From Hyparrhenia diplandra (taxonomy: Eukaryota; Streptophyta; Magnoliopsida; Poales; Poaceae), in assembly GCA_015847255.1 (NCBI GenBank), contig JADLZK010009184.1, positions 62,001-126,000 of the forward strand: a stretch of 64,000 nt of DNA. The letters are read 5' to 3'. Within the stretch, counting starts at the first letter, position 1. Each line of letters opens with the position of its first letter. Below are positions 22,149-33,104 of this stretch, piece after piece. A program made the position numbers and the translations under genes. The notes under the pieces are model-generated. The model did no database searches, was not told where the DNA came from, and was given only the letters and a program-made list of their open reading frames with translations.

Positions 22149-25100
22149 ATGCGCACCGAGGTAATAAATCACATTAAACCATGGAGCTAGCATGCATGCT
22201 CGATTTCCTTTTTGACCTCTATCTATTTTAATTTACAACAGTAATTGACCAAACAATTCATGCTGCAGGTTATCAAAGCTGACAGCATCGACGAGGCTGC
22301 TGAGAGGATTCTTGATGAGCTCAAGGAAGACCCTACTCAAAGCATCGGCAGTGGAGACAATGTCATCTACTTCGACGGCTGGGATGGGCTGGGTGCATCG
22401 GCCGTCCTCCGAGCCGTTGCCCAGCACCTTACTGCCATGGCTTTGTCTGATGACAAGGCCCCGGCAGGACTGCAGTTTGATCAGATCATCCACATCGACT
22501 GCTCCAAGTGGGAGAGCAGGAGAGCGCTGCAGAGGGCTGTCGCGGAGCAGCTGGAGCTCCCTGCACCGGCGATGGACATGTTCGAATGGCAAGATGAGGA
22601 GGACGACTTCAATGGGGTGACCAAGGACTCACGCTCTGAGATACCGCAAGTCCTCAGGGCGATGCGTCAACGCATACAGGAGCTGAGCCATAGGTTCCTG
22701 GTGATCTTCCACAATGGGAGCGCCGAGGAAATCGATCTGGGCAGATTTGGCTTCCTTTTGTCTGGATACTACTCAACAGCCAAGGTGCTATGGACATTCC
22801 AAGGAAGATTCCGGCTGTACCCGAGGATGAAAGTTGACAGGGCCTTGAACAAGAGCAGCACACAAACAGATGTTTTCCTCTCAGCGGCCACAGGAAAGGA
22901 GCGGCATCCACAGGCGTACTGGTCATACCTTGTGCAACAAGAGGTTGCCAACCTAGTAGCTGCAGCACGCAAGAGCAACACTGGTCATGGCCTTGTCACT
23001 GGCGACATCATCTTCCAGCCACAACAACAACAAGTGCTGCAGGGTGATGATGATGATGACGGACCATGGCGAGCTGCTGATGCTCTACAGCGTGAGATGC
23101 TAATAGATGTGGAACACTGGCAACACAACCTGGAATCTTTGCCCTCTCACCTGGTAAGGTCTGCAGACAGTATGGCTTGCATGCCGTATTGGACATCAGC
23201 ACCCTACGAGGCCCTTCTTTCTCCGGTCAGGGACATGATGTTCCAGCAATTCGACAAACTTGGAGTGCTGAAGCTCTCACACTGCACCTTCAGCTCCTTC
23301 TTATCACCTCCATTCCACTCAAGCAACAACCTGAGGGTTTTATGGCTCGACCACTGCAAGGATCAAGCTGTAGTCTTCAAGGATGATGGGGCACCAGAGA
23401 AAATTATGGAGGAGGACATCCGCCGATTATTCCAGAGGCTCTGGGTACTGGACGTGTGCTACTCACGCTGTGACCGGATCTTGTCTGCTGGGATGATTGC
23501 TCTGATGATTCAGCTCAGGGAGCTCAATGTGGTGGGAGCGCATGATTGGGACATCGGTCAGCTGCAGCTGCAGCAGGGCTGCCTGCCAAACATCCGCAAG
23601 CTCCGAGTAACAAAGTCAACAGTAGATTGCTCGGAGAATAACCTGTCCTTGGGAATGAACAAGATGGAGCTTCTTGACTTTTCAGGAAACCATAGCATAC
23701 GCATGCAAGAAGGAGGTGTAGCAGAAAGATGGAACTTATTATATGGGATAATCACTAGCAGCAACGAGCTTGAGACTGTCATAATTACTGATGGGTGTGT
23801 TGGGATACGGGACTTCTTCTTCTGGGGATGCCCTAAACTGAAGAATCTGTTGTTGAGTGGATTGTTCGAGGATCTTCACATCCTAGACTTGTCGGGCACA
23901 GCAGTCAAAACATTGGACCTCAGTGCCATGACAGCCCCAAGCCTGGATTGGCTCATCCTAGATAACTGCGACAAGCTTTGTGCAATCCTGTGGCCACCAC
24001 AAGACAAATGGAAAAACGATTTGGAGAAGAAGGTGCACATCGACACCACCCAATCAGCATCAAGCTCCAGAACTGCTGCTACAGGATCATCATCAACCTC
24101 ATGGCCCATGGTATTGGTGAATGGTGCTCAACCACCCTCTGAATTTAATTGGTACATTTCTATAAAGGACACAAGGCTCCTCAGGTCATTCGTGCCCTCT
24201 TTTGCAAATTACTTTGAAAGCCATAGGGTACACTTGGAGATTTCCTCTCCAAGATATTGTCCTATTGGCGGTACAAAAAATGAAGGAATCAAGAACAAAA
24301 CTGGAGAAGAGCCACAAGTAGTGCTATCAAACAAGCGGCGACAACAGCCCCAATATAATAAGAATACATCAATGTATTATGCCGATGTTGCTACCGTCAT
24401 TGTTGAGGACCACTTGCTTCAATTAGGCGAAGGCAATGGTAATGATGCCCCAACCATCACAAGGACAAGGCCTTGCCCTCCCCCTTTATGGCGTTTGGGC
24501 TCCTCTGACTGTTACCTGTACACACAAGACCAGCAGATGAAGACAAAAGCAACGATGGACGGTGGTGCTACTGCTACTATACCAAGTATTATATGTGATA
24601 GTGCTTACATCCTGCACGTGCATGACAGCCTGTACAACACAAGTATCCCAAGCCCTACGCGATGGTATTATCTACATTGGTGCCGGGTGGAGCGGTGCCC
24701 CAGGTTGGATTTCATCTTCACCGCTCCCCAGCTAGGAGGTGGAAGCAGCAGCGTGCCCTTGTGTTGGAACCTACTAACATTCTGGGCATCTCAGCTCCCA
24801 AGGACACGCTTCATGTGGGATATGAGCAAACTACCGTTAAGCCAGATTGACAACCGATCATTTGAGGAGCTGACATTGTTGCACCTTGACTTCTGCCCTA
24901 GGCTCATACATGTACTCCCCTTCTCTTCATCAATAACCAGTAGACGCTTCCTGGAGACCATCGAGATCGTGTGGTGTGGTGATCTCAGGGTGGTCTTCCC
25001 TTTATTAGACACTAACGATAGCCACCAAGAGCAGCAGCAGAAGCCACCAGGAGCAAGAATAACAATGATGGATTTCCCAAATTTGAAGCATATCCACCTG

Positions 25101-25376
25101 CACGAGCTGCCGAAGCTGGAAAGCATCTGCGGGCTTGGGAGGATGTACGCGCCCAACCTTGAGTCTGTCAAGATCAGGAGCTGCTGGAGCCTCAGGCACC
25201 TGCCGGCCATCGACAGCAACAGAAGCCGCAACAAGGTGGTGTGCGACTGCGAGAACGAATGGTGGGACATGCTGGAGTGGGATGGGTTGGACGGCAAGCA
25301 CCATGCTTCCCTGTACAGGCCAATCCACTCGCAATATTACAAGAAGAAACTGCTCAGGGGCTCTGTACTCGTATGA
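22149..25376 (+). CDS. Atypical NLR protein lacking a canonical P-loop
   Basis: This is the only intact long host gene. I propose exon 1 as ATG at 22149-22160 (MRTE, context CCACCATG), a GT-AG intron 22161-22268, and exon 2 from 22269 to TGA at 25374-25376, about 1,039 codons. The frame also opens at an ATG at 22245, but that lies in the predicted intron and adds MTKQFMLQ. The product begins VIKADSIDEAAERILDEL without a coiled coil. An NB-ARC-like segment follows: YFDGWDGLGASAVL at about residues 38-51, where GKT/S is replaced by GAS. The kinase-2 position reads RFLVIFHNGS, lacking the Asp pair, and the RNBS-B-like strand is AKVLWTFQGR. ARC2 and MHD are not recognisable. Long irregular LRRs run from about residue 330 to 1000. 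The end, LYRPIHSQYYKKKLLRGSVL, is typical of a grass-specific NLR clade. ATP-driven switching seems unlikely; a helper, sensor or decoy role is inference. Confidence 0.85.
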
Positions 25377-26625
25377 CTTTAGGTACGTAGTAACATCAGC
25401 TTCTGTTTGTGTGTGTGCAACAAGTGAACATACGAATAAACTGGACCTCTCTTTCTGACTTTCTTGCAGCTCCAGCTCTGTAATGTTTGTGTGCGAGTGA
25501 GGTGATACTACCTGCTCTGCTTCGGTGTCACCTGCTCTGCTGCCATTTCTCCACTGCTTTTGGTCAGATTGGTTCGTGTCCCATGCATGACGAATGTGTG
25601 TCTCTTCTCGTGAGCTATTATTCTTTGCCGGCCTGCATCTGCATCGACAAAGATGATGTGATGGTCTTACATACATGGCCTTCCGGTGCCATTTGCTCGT
25701 TGTTTGCTTCTTTGGTTTGTTATTATTATTATTATTGGGTGCTCGATCTGCTGTCATCCTGCCATCTTATTGTCTGATGAGGTACATAAGATGATGTGAT
25801 GCAGATCAATGAACCTCTACTCTAAGCAGTAGAGAAACAAATAAATGAGACAAGCTGGGCGAGCGAGCTAGGCGCTGGCTTCTGTCTCTTGCTATGCTCC
25901 TTTCTCGTCTCTCGTGTATGGTGGTGTGATGTGGTCTGAATGCCTGGTTGCTTCAGTTTGCTTTTTTGATGTACTTGAACTACAAAATGTTCCAATTTGA
26001 ATAAATGGTGATGTTGTTTGTATGTGTATGTTTTTGCTTGGTTCTACAACTCCAAAAGCGTGATTGCCTTTGTTTATGGTTCCCTGGGTCACAATTTAGG
26101 AACTCAGGAGCCATTTGCGACACATGTGCTACAAACAGTACTACTGACATCCTCAAGACTAGCTTGAAATTTGTAGTAAGGTGTCTTAGCTATATTGAAA
26201 TTTTCAAGCCTGTGTGTGGAAACGGAGATACATACGCAGCCAGTATCTAGTCCAGCTTGCTTGTTAATCTGCTGCTCTATATTGATTTGTGCTTGTCTAC
26301 ACTGCAAGGACCCTGTTCGTCAGGTGATAGTCTGTCTATGCCAGGCTGCCAACTCTACAATGCGTAGTGAATTCCTGAGCAAGAACCTTGCTATGTAGCA
26401 TGTGCCGCCCTCAAACATCTCCAGCTTTTGAGGCACCCTAGCTATTGCATTTCTAGAACACATCAGTCAAGAGAGCAGTAGGCAAGCAAAGAATCGCTCA
26501 GTCACCATTCTTTTAGCAACATCCAACATATTCCGCTTAATTATCAGCATTTCCCACAACACCCTACCGATTCAGTTGGTGTCTTCGCCGGCGCGACCAG
26601 ATCAACAGCAGTCAAGTCAAGAATC
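25377..26625 (+). other. NLR 3' UTR and downstream intergenic sequence
   Basis: Immediately after the stop, GTACGTAG (25383) and TTTCTTGCAG (ending 25469) would make a good 87-bp intron in the 3' UTR. A short TTA run lies near 25722. AATAAATG near 26001 is one possible polyadenylation signal. Open frames here are short and unsupported. Confidence 0.5.
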
Positions 26626-28742
26626 TGAAGGACCAAAACGGCGACCCAGGGGGGGGGTTGAATGAGAGCCTCGATTTTCCTTTTCAATTTTGGGTCATCG
26701 GCTCAACCCCCAACCTCAAAAACAAACTCACACGAGGTCCGGATAACACGCGCGTGCTAACTGGTAGCAAGGTGTCACGAGCAAAAAAAGAGCACCGAGA
26801 TGTCCACGACCCAAATGATCGGGTGGATGTTCCCTAAGAACACAGCGGGACACCTCAAACGACCACACAACCGGTGAAAAGAATTTCGAAACGAAAGACA
26901 GAGAAAGAGACACTCGACTCCTATAGAGAAGAAGCGAGTTCCCAAAACTGAAATACCCAAGTCAAACACCAACACGTTGAGCACTTGTTGCTTGCCTACT
27001 AGCACTGTGGACTGAATCTGCAGAGATGAATCATAGTACGACATGCAGGGAAATTTGCACATCGTTGATACTACTCTAGCCAAAATAATATATACAAATG
27101 ATGCTCCAAAAACTAATGATTGCTAGAAGTAGAGATCACGTATGCAGCAAAGACAAGAAATTGCAAACTGAACTTTGAATTAATTCACTTGCCGACCAAC
27201 AAAGCTGCAGCTTTGCAAACTATACTCCAAGCAGAATAAATTTGATCAAGGCTCAGGCATCGAGACTACTTGCAGCTTGCTCAAAAACTATTGCTTGGAC
27301 TAGATAATAGGATGAAGTACTGAACTTGAATTGATTCATCGCCCAAACAAATGAAGCTTTTACCCGCAACGCTACAGAGATGAAGTGGATGAGCTGCAAC
27401 CTCGACAAGACTGCCTTTGTCTTTGGAGAGCTGTCCTGACGCAACTAGTTCCCCACACGGACGAAGTTCCTGCACAAAGATGGTGATAGACAGACTCTGC
27501 TCGACGGCAAGAATTTGACCGACCGAAAGAACCGACCGACGAAGAACAGTAATGAAAAAGACAGAGCCCGACATCGCTATGAATGTAAGAAGGGGCGGAA
27601 CCAAAAATCAACGAAATCTGACTCCACGCTCCATGAATCGAACCCAAAAGACAGTCGATGAAGCTGAACTCGCTACAAGCAAGATCCCAAAAATCAACGC
27701 CAAAGAATTAACCCGGACTCCGGGACACTCGGATCTTAGCCGAGAACAAGAAAAGAGAGAACGAAGAACACAGCCAATCCAAATCAAAAGGAACGCTGGA
27801 CAAAAAGAAAGCCCAGAGGGCACGCCGAGAGAAGGGCCTCGCCTTCCCATCACGAATCACAAAGAACTACACTCACGAAGTTTTTCGTAACGTGACTCTC
27901 TCGTGCACAACAAGAACTGGAAAAATCTAGCTAAAAGGATAAATGAAAAATGAGAGAGGCAAAGAGGATGGGAGGGATACCCGCCGCTATATAGTCTCGA
28001 AATCCTCTTTCCCAAACTACCCCTAGATACATATGAGCCGAACAGGTAACCCTAAGGCTAATTTAGTCCGACTCGGGATAATTTGATCCGACGGCCACCG
28101 CGCCTCTTCATCAGTAGCCTTGCATCCACGCAACCTCCCCCGATGCCGCCACGCGCCGGTCCTTACGTCCACCGGAATGCCTCGGGTTTTGAGGCCCAAA
28201 CCCGTGAAACCCGCGCCCGTGGTTTTGAGGCCCAAAAACCACGAAACCCGCGCCGATGGTTTTGAGGGCAAACCACCAAACCTCCTCGACACGTGTCATC
28301 GCCGCCTTGACCGCCCGAAGTCGCCAAGTCATCCGAGCTCCCCCTCTCCGCGCAGACGCCGCCCGCCTTGACCTGATGGACACGGTCACGCCACGCCCCT
28401 CTTGCATTCGCCGATGTCCCGGATGTCGCCCACCATGGCTAGCCACCCGGCGATCCGGTCCCTCGGCCCAAGCCTCACGTCCGTCCCTTCACCTCCGCGG
28501 TCCCGCCGGCCGGCAAGACGCCCCTCCTTGGCCCCTTCACCTCGCCGTCGCCTACCATCTCCGAGCTCCACACCCGCACAACACGAACCAAGAGATACGT
28601 CTTCGACACACTCCCGTGCGGTGCCGTGAACATAGCCGAAGCATAAAAGATAAAAAGAAAATAGAAGGAGAATGTTGATTCGTTGACAATCACTCAATCA
28701 CAAAACTAAACACATGTGACCTAAATCAACCATGTGTTCGCA
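26626..28742 (-). repeat. 3' LTR of the copia element
   Basis: About 2.1 kb. The left edge, TGAAGGACCAAAACGGCGAC followed by a G run and TTGAATG, is the reversed LTR end. The right edge, CCATGTGTTCGCA, abuts the reversed polypurine tract ATCTCCCCTTGATG. The segments 27884-28000 and 28400-28742 recur in the fragment at 32479-32944. Confidence 0.8.
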
Positions 28743-30129
28743 ATCTCCCCTTGATGAGTGCATTGTCAACATTCAACACAAAGACGTAAGAAGGTAGAAG
28801 AAAGCACATCCAGGTGAACAAAAGCTAGGCGTAAGCTAAGACAAATTCACCTGGATAGCAAACATGGAGCAAAGACTTGGTTCCCAAAGACATGGGCAAA
28901 AGGCTCGACACAACCAAGCTAAAACACGCTAGTCCTCAAGAAGAGGTAGAACAGGCTCAACACCACTAGCACAGCTCCAAACCAAATACTTTCACGTATT
29001 TACAGTTAGACCCTCAAGACAGAGGCAAAAAGGCTCAACACATCTAGCTCAAAGTGCTACTCCCCCGGAAATATGCATTAATCGTCTTTTGAATCTTTCT
29101 CCCCTTGTTGGCAAATGCACTAATCAAGCTATGAAATGCAATATGTCACAATGCAAAGCTTCAAGATTATATTCAACCGAATAAGAGAGTGCTCAAAAGT
29201 GGTACCATAGCAACAAAATACAAGTGCTAGCCGAGCTCAAGCTAATTAGGTGATATGAAATATGGCATAAAGCATTTTGAGCAAGTTTCAAGTATTTTGC
29301 AAAAAGGAGGTTCACCATTAAACATAGCACCTAGCACAAGTAGATAGGAAATCAACTAAGTGCTCAAACATGTAAACCGGGTGAACTACCCCCAAGCAAG
29401 CCGCTCGGACATCATGCTAGACATTAAGGCAAAAACTTGTGTTCATTTTAATTCAGAGTTGCAGCGGTTCACAAGTTACAAAATAGCATGCGAGTGGTTA
29501 TCCACATTTGCCCGGCCTTACTAATCAACCATGTCAAGCCTATGCGTGAGCAATGATTAGCTTAAGACAATGGTCCGGTCAAACACAATGAAGTCCAAGT
29601 TCATTCAAGAGTGCAAATGAAAGCAGTCTCAAACTTCAAAGTGTGGCAAAATGGACCCACTCGATCTTTTCATCACTTAACTTAGATTTCAAGTTTTAGC
29701 AAGGTATTATCAAGAAAATCTAAGCAAGTGAATGAATCAAGGCATGAGACATAGCTACCTAGCATACACATGAAAGCTCAAAGGATCTCAACATCCTACT
29801 CATGATAGAAGCTAGCTCAAGGGTGAACCAAGATTTAATTTCATCATTCATTAACCAAGTTCACATGTGGAAAAAAAAGTTGCTCGACTCATAACATACA
29901 TCACATGATTAAAAAGAGCTAAAGCTAGAAGCACTATCATATTCATACTACTAAGAGCACAACCTCATTCAATTCAATATAAAAGTGAAGCTCATGATAT
30001 GCAAGTATGAAACAAAAATCAAAGGCAAAGCTAAAACTAAAACTGTACATCAACTACAAAGCTACCCCTCAAAAGGGTAGCAAACGCCCAACTCCCCACG
30101 GCCGAGCAAAGCGGACTTGGTCTAGTGGT

Positions 30130-31421
30130 TTAGTGAAAATGTCCGCAACTGTTGTCCGTGTACACATGCTGAACATCTATGTCCCCTTTCTCCTGGTGAT
30201 CTCTCAAGAAGTGGTACCTCACTTCTATGTGTTTGGTCCGAGAGTGAAGGATGTGGTTTTTGGCAACACTCACAGCTCCCATGCTATCACACATCAAAGG
30301 CACACGAGAAAAGCTCAAACCAAAGTCTCTCAAAGTGGCAACCATCCACAGCTATTTGGGAACAACAAGCAGCAGCAGCCTACATACTCCGCCTCAACCG
30401 TCGACCGAGCGACACCCGCATCGCTTTACGAGACGACCAAGACACTAGAGAAGTACCAAGAAACCGGCGGGTACCAGGAGGTAGACTTTCTATGCATACG
30501 ATCACCAAAGATAATCGAGTCCGAATAACCAACCGGGGAGAGGGTGGAAGAGGCCGAGTACCAAAGGCCAAACTCGGGGAGTAAACCGCAAGTACCGAAG
30601 ATCCTCTTCACACTGAAGGTGAGAGGTGCGCGGGCGAAGACCGAAAGCGCGGCGCAGAGGCAAACCGCGAACCGAATGTCGGGGCGTGCCGTCGTACGCA
30701 GAGCCGAGCCGATCATGCTTCTGAACTCCCTTTGGTCCACAGCTTCTCCATCTTTGTCTTCGTCCAGGGCCGTCGTCGTCGACATGGGCATCGAAAGAGG
30801 CTTGGCCTCGCCCATGCGAAACTTGCGGATGATGTCCTTCGTGTACTTGCCCTGGTGTACAAAGATCCCGTCCTTGGTTTGCTTGATTTGGAGTCCAAGG
30901 AAGTAGGTCAACTCGCCCATCATGCTCATCTCAAATTCCCTGCTCATAATCTCTGCAAAACTCGATACCATAGCATGTGAAGAGCCACCAAAGATGATAT
31001 CATCCACGTAAAACTGACAAGGAGGATGTCATTGCCTTTCCTAAGCAGAACAAGGTCTTGTCTCACAGCCCCCATCACAAACCCCTTAGCTAAGAGAAAG
31101 GCTTTCAACCGCTCATACCACGCTCCGGGGGCTTGTTTCAACCCATCTGAGGGCTTTGTACAACTTGTACACATAGTCCGGGTGTTTAGGATTCTCAAAC
31201 CCGTGAGGCTGCCTCACATACACTTCCTCCTCAATGTACCCATTTAGGAAAGCACTCTTGACATCCATCTGGAAGAGCTTAAAACCCTTTGAGGCTGCAA
31301 AAGCGAGCAAAATCCTAATGGCTTCTATGCGGGCTACAGGAGCAAAGGTTTCTTCATAATCTATTCCCTCTTTCTGACAGAACCCCTGGGCAACTAATCT
31401 GGCTTTGTTTCTCACAACCAC
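30130..31421 (-). pseudogene. Copia reverse transcriptase and RNase H remnant
   Basis: Read on the minus strand, the start has NKARLVAQGFCQKEGIDYEE, TFAPVARIEAIR and FQMDVKSAFLNGYIEEEVYV, all classical copia RT blocks. After a frame break comes GLKQAPGAWYERL, then the catalytic DDIIFGG and MMGELTYFLGLQIKQT. Further breaks separate PDIRFAVCLCA and the RNase H stretch SVAKNHILHSRTKHIEVRYH. At least four frame changes occur. It encodes no complete enzyme. Confidence 0.9.
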
Positions 31422-32205
31422 ACCATCCTCACTGCTTGTTCTTAAACACCCACTTGGTTCCTATGGGATGACACTTTTAGGGAGGTGGAACTAAAACCCG
31501 CACTTGGTTCCTCTCAAAGTTTTGCAACTCCTCATGCATGGCATTTACCCAATCCGAGTCCGATAAAGCAAAGTGTCAACATCTTTGGGCTCAAGAGTGG
31601 AAACAAATGCGTAATGAGCAAAATGACACATGGCATAGGATTTGGAACGAGTTACCCTTTGGTTGAGTCCTCCAATCATGGTCTCCTCGGGGGGTGGCGA
31701 CGCTGAATGTGCCGAGGCGCCGCGGCGCCGAAGATATCGCCTCCCCTCGACCGAGCGGAACCTCCTCGTGTACAGCCGTCTCGGCCCGAGGGAGCTGCTC
31801 CACGGACCCCGTGAAGTAGTGGTAGTAGGGTTCGGTCCGCGGAGCGCCGTCGCCGCCGTAGGGTCGACCGGGGCAAGCGGTGGAGTCGCCGGGATCACCC
31901 CCAGCCAACATCTTCCTGCTCCTCCTCCACAAAGATGCTCTGCCCCATCTCCTCCTTTCCCCGCACACTCAATCACGTAAGAGGAACAAGGCGCGATCTC
32001 ATCGAAAGTAACCTCACAAGTCTCTACAACGCGGTTAGTCTCAAGATTTAGAACTCAGTAGGCATGTGAGTGTAAAGCATATCCAAGAAAAATGCCATCA
32101 CCTGATCGAGACTCAAACTTGTCGAGATTACCTTGCTTGAGGTTGAAACACACGCATCCAAACACACGGAAGTGGCTTACCTTGGGCAATCTCCCAAACC
32201 GCAGC

Positions 32206-32478
32206 TCATATGATGTCTTCTTGGTGAAAGCACGAAGGAAAATGCGGTTGGAGACATGGCACGCCCGTGTTGATCGCCTCAGCCCAAGACTTCCTGAGTC
32301 TTGTGTTCATCGAGCATGGTCCTCGCCATCTCCACAAGCGGCCCCGGTTCTTCCGCTCAACAATTCCATTCTCGCTGAGGCACATAAGGATCGAAAAACC
32401 GGTGCTCGACACCAAAGTTAGCACAAAGAGATTCGAACTGAGAATTCTTGAATTCTCGTGCCATTGTCACTGCGAATT
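32206..32478 (-). pseudogene. Copia integrase remnant
   Basis: The minus strand reads KIRSDNGTREFKNSQFESLC at the truncated start. NGIVERKNR, holding the third catalytic glutamate of the DDE core, and WAEAIN follow after frame changes. The first catalytic residues are lost: integrase sequence meets LTR-derived sequence at about 32478. The overlap TTTTTC is shared by both sides and may mark an end-joining junction. Confidence 0.82.
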
Positions 32479-32944
32479 TTTCAGAACGTGACCTCTCTCG
32501 TGCACAACAAGAACTGGGAAAAATCTAGCTAAAAGGATAAATGAAAAATGAGAGAGGCAAAGAGGATGGGAGGGATACCCGTCGCTATATAGTCTGAAAT
32601 TCTTGAATTCTTGCATTCGCCGATGTCCCGGATGTCGCCCACCATGGCTAGCCACCCGACGATCCGGTCCCTCGGTCCAAGCCTCACGTCCGTCCTTCAC
32701 CTCCGCGGTCCGTCGGCCCGGCACGTCCTCCTTGGCCCCTTCACCTCGCCGTCAGCTACCATCTCCGAGCTCCACACCTGCACAACACGAACCAAGAGAT
32801 ACGTCTTCGACACACTCCACGTGTGCCGGTGAACATAGCCGAAGCATAAAAGATAAAAAGAAAATAGAAGGAGAATGTTGACTGTTGACAATCACTCAAT
32901 CACAAAACTAAACACATGTGACCTAAATCAACCATGTGTTCGCA
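32479..32944 (-). repeat. Internally deleted copy of the copia LTR
   Basis: It matches 27890-28000 and then jumps to 28402-28742, so about 400 bp are missing. At the join (32596-32616) sits a small filler, GAAATTCTTGAATTCTTGC. The same words occur in the adjoining integrase sequence near 32443. It ends in TTCGCA at 32944, like the 3' LTR. Confidence 0.85.
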
Positions 32945-33104
32945 GTAACAATCAGCCAAGCAAGACGGCAGGCAGGAACAACATGGGGTAAACAACATCA
33001 ACCCTTCATGCGGCCAGATATTCTCCTTAATGGGCAGATCAAATCAAGAACACGAAAGCAAGAGGGTGAGAAGGGACTATGAAAGAAGAATCCACATGAT
33101 TTTT

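Larger units (their letters stand above)
26626..32944 (-). mobile_element. Rearranged SIRE/Maximus-like Ty1/copia retrotransposon
   Basis: The element reads right to left. Order on the minus strand: an LTR fragment (32944-32479), a truncated integrase (from about 32478), a spacer, reverse transcriptase (31421-30430), RNase H (30345-30130), non-coding sequence, polypurine tract (AAGGGGAGAT at 28752-28743), and the 3' LTR (28742-26626). Gag, protease and the first half of integrase are missing. The LTR begins TGCGAACACATGG and ends GGTCCTTCA. Flanking 5-mers (GAATC and GTAAC) do not match well, so later rearrangement is likely. All coding frames contain breaks, so it cannot be autonomous. Confidence 0.85.

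Noticed and set aside
22245..22268. ATG at 22245 as the NLR start
   Set aside because: It lies between a good GT donor (22161) and AG acceptor (22268), and its eight residues do not resemble the family N-terminus; the spliced MRTE start joins in frame.
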